DNA of 64,000 nucleotides. Source: Prevotellaceae bacterium (lineage in GTDB: Bacteria; Bacteroidota; Bacteroidia; Bacteroidales; Bacteroidaceae). The stretch covers positions 1 to 64,000 of the forward strand of contig JAQYPT010000056.1 in the NCBI GenBank assembly GCA_028726625.1, written 5' to 3'. Below are positions 13,252 through 23,822 of the stretch, one piece after another. The notes beneath the pieces were generated by a model. The model searched no databases. It was given only the letters and a program-made list of their open reading frames with translations, and was not told the origin of the DNA. The translations under genes and the position numbers were made by a program. The number at the start of each line of letters is the position of its first letter. The first letter of the stretch is position 1.

Positions 13252-13324
13252 AGCGGAAAACGGGGCTCAAACCCGCGACCCCCAGCTTGGAAGGCTAGTG
13301 CTCTATCAACTGAGCTATTTCCGC
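13252..13324 (-). tRNA. tRNA-Gly (TCC)
   Basis: GCGGAAATAGCTCAGTTGATAGAGC...CTTCCAA...TTTCCGC-type cloverleaf. Confidence 0.95.
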
Positions 13325-13341
13325 AAAAACTTCTACTGAAG

Positions 13342-13424
13342 TGGGTAGTGATGGATTCGAACCACCGAAGTCGAAAGACAGCAGATTTACAGTCTGCCCC
13401 ATTTGGCCACTCTGGTAACTACCC
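13342..13424 (-). tRNA. tRNA-Tyr (GTA)
   Basis: Class II tRNA with long variable arm; anticodon loop CTGTAAA; acceptor GGGTAGT/ACTACCC. Confidence 0.95.
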
Positions 13425-13461
13425 CTTTTGTTTTTACAACTCGCACTTCCTTTCGTTGGAG

Positions 13462-13535
13462 AGCCTCTTGTCGGATTCGAACCAACGACCCCGAGATTAC
13501 AAATCACGTGCTCTGGCCAACTGAGCTAAAGAGGC
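13462..13535 (-). tRNA. tRNA-Thr (TGT)
   Basis: GCCTCTTTAGCTCAGTTGGCCAGAGCACGTGATTTGTAATCTCGGGG...; anticodon TGT. Confidence 0.95.
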
Positions 13536-13587
13536 GATTCTATGCAGCCGTCAAACCACTCGTTTAATACGTGTTGTAAAACGGCTG

Positions 13588-13619
13588 CAAAGATAGGGAT
13601 TATTTTTTTAATCGCCAAA
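13588..13619 (-). promoter_or_regulatory. Bacteroidetes sigma-ABfr-type promoter for the tRNA-tuf cluster
   Basis: Exact TTTG-N20-TATCTTTG on the minus strand (plus-strand caaagata 13588-13595, caaa 13616-13619). Confidence 0.75.
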
Positions 13620-13635
13620 GCTTTTTTGATTTTTT

Positions 13636-13935
13636 TTAATGTCCCCGCATTTTTTCCTTGTATTTGGAAATCTGAACCCGCATCGCGTCTACACAGAGGT
13701 CAATGCCCTCTTCAAACGTATCACAAGTTTTTTCAACAAACAGCGTACTGCCAGGAACGGCTACCGTTAATGCTGTCTGCTTATTCAATGCGGTTGCTGG
13801 CTTTATTAATTTCAGTTGCACCTCTACTTTCCGAATATCTTCCAATGTTTTTTCTAACTTGCCTACTTTTTTTTCTATAAAGGCTTCCAATTTCTCGGTA
13901 GTGTCAAAATGAATTGACTGAATCTTAATTTCCAT
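13636..13935 (-). CDS. hpf: Ribosome hibernation-promoting factor, HPF/YfiA (RaiA) family
   Basis: 99 aa; MEIKIQSIHFDTTEKLEAFIEKKVGKLEK; domain length and pattern. Confidence 0.88.
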   Translation of the reverse strand: MEIKIQSIHFDTTEKLEAFIEKKVGKLEKTLEDIRKVEVQLKLIKPATALNKQTALTVAVPGSTLFVEKTCDTFEEGIDLCVDAMRVQISKYKEKMRGH

Positions 13936-13961
13936 AATACCTCCTGTTATTTTTAAAAAGG

Positions 13962-14840
13962 TTAAGCTCTGGGATGAGCCTTCTCATAGACTTTCTTCAA
14001 CTGTTCAAACGTGGTATGCGTATAGATTTCGGTTGTCTCCAGACTTTCATGTCCTAGCAACTTTTGCACGTTCTCAAGTCCTGCACCATTGTTGAGCATC
14101 GTGGTTGCAAAGGTGTGTCTAAGCACGTGCGGTGTACGTTTCTTCAACGTGCTAACCAGTGACAGATGCTTCTTCACAAGATACCTAACTTGGTTATGGT
14201 TCATCCGCACACCGTTTCTGCTCAAAAAGAAGGCCTTCGACTTTCGCACGATTTGTTCGTTACGCTGATTCAAATACTCCTGAAGAACTTGATACAATTC
14301 ATCACCGAATGGAACCAGTCGCTGTTTATTCCTTTTTCCCAGGACTTTAAACTGCCGGCTGACAAAGTCTACTGAAACATCATCCAACCCTATCAGTTCC
14401 GCCAACCGCATGCCAGTTTCATAAAAAGTAATAATAATGGTACGCGCGAGCGCATCTTGATAGCTGGTATCCCATGTGCTGGCATCCAGCAGCTCATCCA
14501 TTTCTGATTCTTTCAAAAACTGCGGTAAGGGTTTACCCATCTTGGGACGTTCGATACGCAGGGTGGGATTGACCTGAACCAAGCCTCGAGAAAGGGAATA
14601 GCGATAGAGGGAACGCAATGCACTCAATCTTCTGCAAATTGAAGTGGCACTGTTCCCACGATCCATCATATCCTCCATCCAACCGCGGATGATATCCGAG
14701 TCTACCGACTCCCATGTGATTTGATCCCCTAAGCCTTGAAAATAGCGTTCAAAGGCCCTCAGGTCATCGCCGTAGCTTTTAGCTGTAAGCTCTGATCGAT
14801 TTTTCTCAAATCTCAGGTAGTTCAAAAACTCTTCTATCAT
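13962..14840 (-). CDS. Tyrosine recombinase, XerC/XerD type
   Basis: 292 aa; SAM-like N-domain; ETGMRLAELIGL, HVLRHTFATTMLNNGAGLENVQKLLGHESLETTEIYTH (R..HxxR..H..Y). Confidence 0.93.
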   Translation of the reverse strand: MIEEFLNYLRFEKNRSELTAKSYGDDLRAFERYFQGLGDQITWESVDSDIIRGWMEDMMDRGNSATSICRRLSALRSLYRYSLSRGLVQVNPTLRIERPKMGKPLPQFLKESEMDELLDASTWDTSYQDALARTIIITFYETGMRLAELIGLDDVSVDFVSRQFKVLGKRNKQRLVPFGDELYQVLQEYLNQRNEQIVRKSKAFFLSRNGVRMNHNQVRYLVKKHLSLVSTLKKRTPHVLRHTFATTMLNNGAGLENVQKLLGHESLETTEIYTHTTFEQLKKVYEKAHPRA

Positions 14841-14975
14841 GACGCCTTCCGTTGAAGTATTGCTTCTGAAGCTTCATTCTCTCGAAAGAATGCATGTCCT
14901 CTCACAGAGAGCAGCAACAGATTTTGCAACGAAAATAAGGAAATTAATTTAAACTACCAAATTTTTTAGAAGATT

Positions 14976-15167
14976 TTACTCTTCTGCGTCGCGTAACTTC
15001 TGTATGTAGATGGCACGTTCCATCTTCAGGCGCTTCAAAACCGACGGCTTGTTGTACTGCTGACGAGCACGCAACTCTTTAGACACACCGGTTTTATCGA
15101 ATTTTCTCTTGAATTTTTTAAGAGCCCTTTCGATGTTTTCGCCATCTTTTACTGGTACGATAATCAT
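14976..15167 (-). CDS. rpsU: 30S ribosomal protein S21
   Basis: 63 aa; MIIVPVKDGENIERALKKFKRKFDKTGVSKELRARQQYNKPSVLKRLK. Confidence 0.96.
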   Translation of the reverse strand: MIIVPVKDGENIERALKKFKRKFDKTGVSKELRARQQYNKPSVLKRLKMERAIYIQKLRDAEE

Positions 15168-15353
15168 GTTGTTCTTTTTAATTGTTTATAGTTTATTATG
15201 TTGCATGATGACATCACGCCACCAAATGCGGGTGCAAAATTACGACTTATTTATCAAACAGCAAAGTTTTTAGATTACATTTTAATTTTTACGTCAAGCT
15301 CATAAGTTTAATGTAGAGGTTACCGATTATGTCATGGCAAACATAAAAACATA

Positions 15354-15400
15354 AAAAAAGCTGGAGAAATACTCAGTATTGCTTCTCCAGCTCTTTTTTT
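15354..15400. terminator. Bidirectional intrinsic terminator
   Basis: aaaaaaagctggagaa-atactcagtattgc-ttctccagctcttttttt. Confidence 0.85.
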
Positions 15401-15411
15401 TAACTTACAGC

Positions 15412-18400
15412 TTAATCGGTGATGACCAGCTTTCTACCCGTCTTGTCGATACTATCTTTCTTAACGACGATGTAAACACCTGGTGCCAATCCTAACTTGC
15501 GGAATGTTCTTTCATTTGACAGACTGACATCTTTCACAAAAGCCCCTGTGAGGTCATAGATGTGGAAATCTCCTGTCAATGTTTCGCTCTGGAGGTCGAT
15601 ACCAGTCTTGATGTCTTCAAACATAGTAGCCTTGGTATTCATCAGCACAAATCTGTTCTGATTCATACTCTTGACATCTGTCGCGAACGAATAAGTGAGC
15701 GTGTCGGCATCAAAAGGAGTGATAATCCTTGATTGATAGTCTACCAATTTAAGATTTTCATATTGTTCAAGTCCCTTTTTGGTTGCCTTGATGCAATATG
15801 TGCCTGGTTCGGAAACTCTCACCGTGATGTTTGCCTTAGTAATATCGTTAGTCGTATTGACTTGCCAAATGCCATCTTTCGTTGTAGAATAAATAGCTGT
15901 CGGCATCATTTCGCCGCCGAGCTTGCTACCATCCCAACCATTGTCAAATCCTTCAGTTGCATTTTCTGATTCGCAAAGCCACATTTGGTCGCCAGCTTTC
16001 TCACCCAGAAGAACAAGCTTGACAAATCCAGTAGGTTGATTTTTTTCCATCTCGTATGCCTTAGCTCTTTGTGGAAGTGATGCTGTTGTCATAACATTTC
16101 CGCTATAACTCAATTTCACCTCTGTAGGAGTGGTGCTGTAAACTGTCTTCTCTTTCGTATATTTGAGGAGGAAGCCCTGCATAGAAGGAATTTCATTCAT
16201 GTCAAGTATTGCTGCTATATCGAGTGGAACAGCCGTGTAGGTGCCAGCACCGGTTGCATTGCTATTGCTTAGCGTAGCAGTCCAGTCTTTTCCACTTCCT
16301 GTATTATAGAGATAAACCGTTTTTTCCAAGTCGTCTGGCATTGTAATCGAACTGATTTTGATTGGCGCGGTGAACGAATTGCCAAACAAATTCTGTCCTA
16401 ATCCCCATCTAACGAACGACTCTTCGCCAGTTGCTCCATCCACCTTGGCAGCCTCGCGGGTGAGTTTCAATGTAACATCGTTATAATTGAGGTAGCCTCG
16501 CAGTGGCATTATTCTCGGTTCGTCAAGACGGATGGAATATGCCTTGAACGCATGCATCGTTTCACCTTTTGCTACGTTTCTAAACTTATGGTAAAACTCT
16601 TTTTCAGCATTGTGCGCCTCATCATAAACATAGAGTCTTGCCTTTGGGAATTGTGCTGCCGACATTTCTGCAAACGGTATTCCGAAGAATTGGTCGGTCG
16701 AATTGATGTGGAATGTTCTTCCGAACGTCGGCGAACCAGTGAGGTTGTCCGTCCAAGTCTCCTTTACAGCCTTGGTATGTACGTTCATCTGAACTTCTGC
16801 ATAAATCTTGTCTTTCTCTACTCCTTGATAGCGTGCGACAAATGTTCCGTTGGCCTTACCATTAGAGCCTGCTTCTATTTTCAGGCGCACGGGGGCATAT
16901 TTACCGCTATTATCTTTCTGATGTTCAAATCCCACAGTTGAGGTTTTTACATATAAAGCGGAGCCTTGAGGAATAACCATGGCCTTTTGGCTTTCATTAA
17001 CGAGATTTGTTGCAGTGAAATTCAACGGCAGTCTTGCTGTGCCGGTCAGTCGGCAATCGTTCACCGCTGCATGGCCGTTGTTGTTTTCCTCGGTTGCAAA
17101 AACAATGTCTTCCCCTTCAGTAGGTACTTTGTTAGCTGTCCAGTTAGACGCAACGCTGAAGTTGTCACCATTGTTCTCATCGGTGCTTCCCATCCAGTAG
17201 TTCTTTTGTTCATTGCGAGTAACAACGAATTTTACCAATCTTGTTCCTCCCGAAGAACCAGAACATGAGGTGTTGCCGGTAAACTGAGTCCGGATTTCAT
17301 AAGTATATGTTCCTGGCTCCGTGAAAGTAACGTAGATATTATTACCTTTTTGTTTTAATTCGTTCTTTTCACCCGTGACATCATACCATTCAACGTCGTA
17401 AATATGGTTTGAAACGGGGAGAGAAACTTGCAATGGCTTCATACCATCAGTAATGTCTATATAGACATTATCTTTCACCTCATAACCTTTAGGAGTTTTC
17501 ACAATGACTTGAGGAAGGTCAGCCGTCGTCAGGTCAACAACCTTTTTCATGTTGCAACTGCCTTCAGATCCATAAACAATTTTAACAGCGTAGATGCCTT
17601 TTGCAAGATCATTCCACACCACATTTGCTTGTTCTGTAGAATTCGCTTTGTAAGTTTTGATGGCAGATCCTTGCGGATTTCCGCTTGCATCTGCTTTATA
17701 AAGTTCATACGTTGCCGGCATGGTAACTGTCTTTCCGCTTTGTAAGGAAACAGAAATATTACCTTTCTTCGCAGTAACATCACAAGAAGCTCCAGTCACG
17801 TCAAAAGCATTCACCTCGTTTGGCTTAAAGACAAACTTGTATGATTTTGCCCAATAAGGGTCAGGCTGATCCACAGGCTTCCAAGAAGCGGTGCCATCAT
17901 TCTTATGGATGTTCATGACCTCATTAATAGCATATGTGCGTTTTTCTTTTGCAATTGCCGAATAAACCTCTTCGTCTCCAGGAGACCATATATCGGCACC
18001 GCTAGAAATATAGGGATAATAACTGATGCCGAAATAGACGTCGTCTTTCAAATCACTCGGTTTTTTAGAACTGTAAGTCCAATCGTCGGAAGTAGAGCTT
18101 TTAACAGCTTGGGTAACATATCCATACTGCAAAGTTGATCTGGAAAACAAAACCTTGTCCCCAGTAGTCCCAAAGTCAAAATTCACCTTGTTGCTTTCGT
18201 TATCACAACTGTATTCAACCAAAACTCCCTCGCCATATCCTTGGTCTCTTCTCGGCTTATAAGTCATCAAGTTGTCGGCTTCAATTGTGATCCTTGTGTC
18301 GCTTGTTCTTCCGCATTGGTCTTTTAGCGTAAACACATAATCACCGGCCGGCAAATCTCCAATATTGTAGTGGCTGTTTTGCTTGGTGAAGTCTATCGTC

Positions 18401-20020
18401 TGCGGGAAGTTAATTGTTTTTTGATATTCGTGGTCGTCACCAAAATCAGTGATCATAAAGTTCTTCTTGCCATCAGGCCTATTTACAATCACTTGGAAAG
18501 GACCTTCCAAGTTGATAGTAGAGAAAACGACGCCGGCTGTGTTGCCGTGTATACCCAAACTCTTTCTTTGAAATGTCCTGTAGAGCGGTTTTGACGCATA
18601 ATAAGCCATATCCGGCTTGGGATCACTCATAATAAATTCGCGTTCAAAATCTGTTAGCGGGTTACCTGTGGAATAAACCATCTTGTACACACCAGGCCCA
18701 GGTAAATAGAATGTGAATCTTTTTTCGATATCAAATTGTTCTGTCCACATGGGGACCTCCATCAAAGGCTCAGAAGGCCAGGTACGGTCGGCGTTTCGCT
18801 TATAGATTTTTGCATTGCGATGCTCCTCGTCCATAAAATAATAAACACGCTGACCACCTATAGACTTCCATCCTTCAAAACTATAAGACACTTTATAAGA
18901 TGTATCTTTCCATCCACAATCATCTGTCGGTGTTCCATACGTCCATGCTCCGAACCACAACATATCCCTCACAGTAGTGTCCCAAATACTGAAATAATCT
19001 GTTTGCTCTCCTTCACAAAGCTGCGTATACTTAATTGGATAACTCCCATTCTTGTTGAATTTTAAGTATTCTTTGCCAAAGGGGATTTTAAAGAAATAAC
19101 GATAATACCGGCTCGAAAATTTAGTGGTATAAGCGGGGGCATATTCCAATGGATACCAATTTCCATCATCACCTTTAATTTTAACAGTTTCGACCAACTT
19201 ATCCAATGCTTCCTTTAAGCCTTTCTCGTCCTTACAAAATATCTTAAAAGACTTATAGTAGTCGAATGTGTCCTTCCCCGTGCGCTTGACAAAATACCAG
19301 GTTCCATCTGAATAAAATTCAGGAGAAACAGAACTGATAGGATCGATGGAAGCAGAGGCTTTCCTGCTCTTTACATCGGTCACCTCAACAGTCACTTCGT
19401 CGCCGTCTGCTAAATTATCAATAACCCAACCCCTATCGGAGGTGCCATCTTTGGTTCTGATGTCGCTTCCTCCTCTATCATGAGTAATGGTTGCTTTATA
19501 ACTAAACGGTTTTGCACCTCCGGCCAACTCAACATTTACATATCCCCGAGAGCCGCATGTCACATTCTTTTTTGTCAAGGTTAATTTCGGTGCCGGCGGT
19601 TCCGGTAATTCCACCACCTGAATGTCATGCAAATGAGTGTGTTCGCTGCCATCTGTTTGTTGGAAATACACCTTATAGTCGCCTGCCTTGACGTTGTTCC
19701 ATGTGATTTCCCAAACGTTGGGATTTGTGGATTTTTGTGTGAGCACATTGTCCAACAACTGTGTGGTTTCACCCATCACCAGTTTGTTTTCATCCGACGC
19801 CAAACGTAATTGCGCCTGTCCGTTGGGAGCTTCGTTGTCTTTGAGCGTAACGGTCAGCGTGATGCTGCTGACTTTTTCGCCTCCCACATCCACTTTCGAC
19901 ACCTTACTGTTTGAAGGAGTCACGTCCACATATTCAAAAGCCGACATGGGCAAACAGAAACCCAAAAGCATGAAGATTGTAGATGCGGTTATGTATAAAA
20001 ACTGCTTCATCTTTGTCATA
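15412..20020 (-). CDS. Large secreted surface protein with SprB-repeat-like segments and a C-terminal T9SS-sorting-like domain
   Basis: ORF is drawn to 20271, but the signal peptide MTKMKQFLYITASTIFMLLGFCLPMSAFEY places the start at about 20011-20020. SprB-like segments (KKNVTCGSRGYVNVELAGGAKPFSYKAT...DNLADGDEVTVEVTD); C-terminus LGLAPGVYIVVKKDSIDKTGRKLVITD. Confidence 0.75.
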
Positions 20021-20158
20021 AAATTAAATCGGAGTAAAAAACAAACCGACGTGTTTATGTTTTTGTTATGGAGAAATAAATGATTATTTTTAACTGTCTG
20101 TACATAGTGGTCTCCTCCGCTACCTACCACAGCATCATAGCTTGAGCCAACAACCTGT

Positions 20159-20323
20159 TTAGGGATTGGGCCATTTCCAACTTTGGGAATCTTCATCCCA
20201 AACCATTCCATCTTGATAATCATCGTCTTGCACCTCTGCATCGTTCTGCGATCCAATATTCGGACCAACAATTTGCAAAGGAAGCAATACGATAGATGGT
20301 TTCAAATACTTCTTACTGTACAT
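20159..20323 (-). CDS. Small (54 aa) acidic/aromatic-tailed peptide of unknown function
   Basis: MYSKKYLKPSIVLLPLQIVGPNIGSQNDAEVQDDDYQDGMVWDEDSQSWKWPNP; start at the internal Met, about 50 nt downstream of a perfect promoter. Confidence 0.6.
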   Translation of the reverse strand: MYSKKYLKPSIVLLPLQIVGPNIGSQNDAEVQDDDYQDGMVWDEDSQSWKWPNP

Positions 20324-20374
20324 TTTATTTGTTTTTTTTAGATTATTTTTCGAATAATCATTGTATACAGTTTG

Positions 20375-20405
20375 CAAAGATAACAAAAAAATTAGTAATT
20401 ACAAA
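20375..20405 (-). promoter_or_regulatory. Promoter of the small peptide/surface protein pair
   Basis: TTTG-N19-TATCTTTG on the minus strand (caaagata 20375-20382, caaa 20402-20405). Confidence 0.65.
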
Positions 20406-20556
20406 AAAAATGTATATTTTTCAACATTCAATGGCTCTTTTATTGCACTTCGATTTTTAATCTGCAGGGCGTTAACGAAAAAGTAGCCAAGCACAACAAG
20501 ATGCAACGTGTATGGTTGAACGGGTAATAATAAATAAAATGACATTCAATATGCAC

Positions 20557-20930
20557 GAATTTTCTTGACAACAAGCGGTTGTGTCCTTGGCGTATTTGCA
20601 AACTCACTTGGTCGTAGTTGCAAATATGCAAAATATGAGCGATTTTGATAAAGTGCTGTCACACAAAATATTAGAATTTACTGCCGTAAAAAAATGCCTA
20701 TTTCTCGACCATTTTACGCCTAAAAGCATGCTTTAAGAACGGCTATTTACATGTTTTAGTGGTCCAACCTCCTACAAATTGGCGGTCAAAGTGATGTTAC
20801 TAATGGAATCAACTCATAGGGTTAGCGAAAAAAACCGATGAATCCCGCAAAACAAAAGCAAGTTTGCACCTGCCTTGCCTATTATTTTTTTCCAGATTGA
20901 AAGTTTAGGAGAGCCGTTTTAAGGGCCTTT
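20557..20930 (+). repeat. Dispersed intergenic repeat family, copy A
   Basis: Begins GAATTTTCTTGACAACAAG, contains GCGTATTTGCAAAC...TTGCAAATATGCAAAATATGAGCGA, ends TGCCTATTATTTTTTTCCAGATTGAAAGTTTAGGAGAGCCGTTTTAAGGGC. Confidence 0.8.
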
Positions 20931-21049
20931 TTAGATAAAGAAAATGAACAAAGTTGTTTGTCATCTGCCGAGGGCTTGGGGTAATATGTTCCGCAACAGG
21001 GACACAAAAATTGACCTAAAAATGCGGCGGAACATGATGAACCAAGCTC

Positions 21050-21892
21050 CTATAAGCAAAAGAATAGTGTGTCAAAACGAAGATACTCCTTTTTGACACA
21101 CCTCCCCACCCTCCAACAGAATTGCTCTCTTGATCGGAGTGTGACCAAATGACTTGGATGTAGGTTGCCTCCATATTTCAACGAGAAGACCACCTGTACA
21201 TCTGTGCTGATTTCGTTTTGACCGGTTGGAACTGTCGCCATGTCGTTTGATTTGTACTCAAGTTTCGCACGATTACTCAACAAGGCAGACGAGACGTCAC
21301 CTCCGCTGTTTTCTACAATGGTAACCACCTTGCCCAACTTCCTGCCACACAATGCCGCATACTGTTCGGCCTTTTCATGCGCTTTGCGATAAGCCAGCTC
21401 ACGACTTTTCCTGAACAATTCTGCTTTCTGGTCGATGTCAAAGCTGATGTCATTGATTTCCACGTTGCTGATGGCAGCCAACTTATCCAACAACGCAGAC
21501 AGACGTCCTTCATCTTTGACTATATTCCTGACAGTAATCTCGACGTTTTGCTGTGCGCTCTGTCCCAAGCGTATACGCCGACCGTTTCTGTACTCATAAT
21601 CAGCTTCATAACTGAGGGCGGTAGTTTTCAGGTTTTTAGCGTCTATTTTCTCCTCCTGCAAGATTTTGGTAACAGCTTTCAGTGTCTGATCGGCTAACTT
21701 CTTAGCTTCCTGTGTGGTTGGTGCCGTATGGGCGAAGCTGACATTGATTTGCGCCATGTCGGGCTGCGCCTTTACGGTTCCCGTCCCCATGACGGCAACT
21801 GTATTTTGCTTTTCCCCAGAACTGGTGCTACATGAAACCAGTGAGAGGCCCATCAGGGCCATACCCACAGCGTACATCGTAATTCGTTTCAT
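21050..21892 (-). CDS. SIMPL-domain (DUF541) lipoprotein
   Basis: Lipobox LVSCSTS; GTGTVKAQPDMAQINVSFAHTAPTTQEAK...; C-terminal ~37 aa looks non-native (see findings). Confidence 0.85.
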   Translation of the reverse strand: MKRITMYAVGMALMGLSLVSCSTSSGEKQNTVAVMGTGTVKAQPDMAQINVSFAHTAPTTQEAKKLADQTLKAVTKILQEEKIDAKNLKTTALSYEADYEYRNGRRIRLGQSAQQNVEITVRNIVKDEGRLSALLDKLAAISNVEINDISFDIDQKAELFRKSRELAYRKAHEKAEQYAALCGRKLGKVVTIVENSGGDVSSALLSNRAKLEYKSNDMATVPTGQNEISTDVQVVFSLKYGGNLHPSHLVTLRSREQFCWRVGRCVKKEYLRFDTLFFCL

Positions 21893-21918
21893 CTCATTTT
21901 TTGCTTTTAAGGTTTATA

Positions 21919-23700
21919 CTATAGGTGCATGCTTTTCACTTCTTCGGTAAAAAGCAGTGCGGTGTTAATCAGTGCCAAGTGTGAGTAAGCCTGCGGAAAA
22001 TTGCCAAGTTGCTCTTTGGTTTCAAAATCCAAATCCTCGCTGAACAGCCCAAGATGGTTCGAATAAGTGAGCAACTCGTCGAACAAGCTGCGTGCCTCTT
22101 CCTTCTCACCTGTAACGAACAAAGCCCGAATCAGCCAAAATGTGCAGATGGTAAAGGCCGACTTGGGCTGTCCAAAATCGTCTTTCACGTTGTATCGGTA
22201 CATCAAACCGTTGTGGAAGAGTGCCTTCTTGATGGCTTTTACCGTTTTATGGAAATAGATGTCGTCGGCATCAATAAAGCCATAATGCTCCATGAGCAGC
22301 AATGAAGAGTCGAGCGAGGTGCTGCCATAGGCTTGTGTAAAGCTCTGCAACTGCTCATTCCAGCCGTTCGTCCACACGTCTTCTTTCACCTTATCTGCCT
22401 CTTCACGCCAGCGTTTTGCATAGTCGTACTTCTCCAAGAGCGAGGCAATTCGCACTCCACGGTCTAATGCCACCCAGCACATTACCTTTGAAGAAACAAA
22501 GTGCTGAGCCTCACCACGAATCTCCCAGATACCCTTATCGGGCTTGCGCCAGTCGTCCATGACGGTTCGCATGATGTTCTTCACCATGTCCCAGAGATTC
22601 TCCACATCGTCTAATGAACCAGGTATCAGACTGAAATACTGGTAAATCAGATTCATGAGGTAGCCGAAAGAGTCGTTTTGCTTCTGATGATAGGCTGCGT
22701 TACCGATTCGAACGGGCTTTGAATTGAGGTATCCGGAGAAGTGGTCCAGATGTTCTTCTACCAAGTCGCGCTCTCCCCTGATGCCATACATGATTTGGAA
22801 ACCGTTATGATTGCCCACGAAGGTAGACTCCACGAACCGCATGAAGCGCTTTGCGGCACGGGTATGTCCCAGGTTGATGTGCGTCTCAATGGTCATCGAT
22901 GCGTCCCTCAGCCAACAGAATCGGTAGTCCCAATTACGCACCTCTCCAGGTGTTTCAGGCAGACTGGTGGTCAAAGCGGCCAACACGGCGCCATTGTAAA
23001 AGGACAACAGTTTTAAGGTTAGGAAACTTCGCTCGATGACATCGTTATAGTGGGTGAACTTCTTTGTCATGTTCGACCAGTTCAACCAATAGACCAACGT
23101 ACGACAATAATCCATCTTCTCTCGTTCAAGATCTATCTTAACCACCTTCTCATTGGATGCCAACAAGAAGAATTCATCTTTTTCAAGTTCGAAGGCAACT
23201 CCATCCAAGACATCCTGCAACGGGAGGGAAGAATACAGATACTGTCGGTCTTTGTTGTTGGATGACGACATCGATTCTATATATTGCTCCGTCATGTTAT
23301 AGATAGTCTTGCCACGGGCATAATCAGGACGGAGCTGATAGTTGACAGCAAACTTTGGATGTCCGCTGAGCAGTCGGATATACCGGTACACCTCAGCCGG
23401 GTTGTAGTTTTCATCACTATGATCCTTTCGGTAACAAGGCATGAAATCAACGACAGCGAAAGCCCCTTCATCCGAGGTGAATGTCGTCGACAATATATTG
23501 GTATGCGGTATATAGGCCTGTGTCACTTCGTACTCTTCTCCTACTTCGAAGCCAAAAGACCCTCCCTTTTCTCGATCCAACAAAGATGCAAAGACCGAAG
23601 GAGAGTCGAAATTAGGCATACAAAGCCAGTCAATGGAGGCACGGTCAGAGACCAATGCCGCCGTACAACTGTTGCCTATCACGCCGTAGTTTAATTTCAT
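21919..23700 (-). CDS. Glycoside hydrolase family 15 protein (glucoamylase/trehalase-like)
   Basis: 593 aa; IGNSCTAALVSDRASIDWLCMPNFDSPSVFASLLD and NWDYRFCWLRDASMTI motifs. Confidence 0.9.
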   Translation of the reverse strand: MKLNYGVIGNSCTAALVSDRASIDWLCMPNFDSPSVFASLLDREKGGSFGFEVGEEYEVTQAYIPHTNILSTTFTSDEGAFAVVDFMPCYRKDHSDENYNPAEVYRYIRLLSGHPKFAVNYQLRPDYARGKTIYNMTEQYIESMSSSNNKDRQYLYSSLPLQDVLDGVAFELEKDEFFLLASNEKVVKIDLEREKMDYCRTLVYWLNWSNMTKKFTHYNDVIERSFLTLKLLSFYNGAVLAALTTSLPETPGEVRNWDYRFCWLRDASMTIETHINLGHTRAAKRFMRFVESTFVGNHNGFQIMYGIRGERDLVEEHLDHFSGYLNSKPVRIGNAAYHQKQNDSFGYLMNLIYQYFSLIPGSLDDVENLWDMVKNIMRTVMDDWRKPDKGIWEIRGEAQHFVSSKVMCWVALDRGVRIASLLEKYDYAKRWREEADKVKEDVWTNGWNEQLQSFTQAYGSTSLDSSLLLMEHYGFIDADDIYFHKTVKAIKKALFHNGLMYRYNVKDDFGQPKSAFTICTFWLIRALFVTGEKEEARSLFDELLTYSNHLGLFSEDLDFETKEQLGNFPQAYSHLALINTALLFTEEVKSMHL

Positions 23701-23822
23701 ATTTTGATTGGTTGTCAGTTTGTTTTAGATGATGTTTCGACAGTCAAATTAGTTTTAAACCAAACATTGACTGCTTTTTATAGATGAGTTGATTAAAGTC
23801 TTGTTTTGCACAAGCCTCCTGT

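Noticed and set aside
20021-20271. N-terminal extension of the 1619-aa ORF
   Set aside because: Sequence before MTKMKQFLYITAS is not protein-like, hides the signal peptide, and overlaps the better-supported 54-aa gene.
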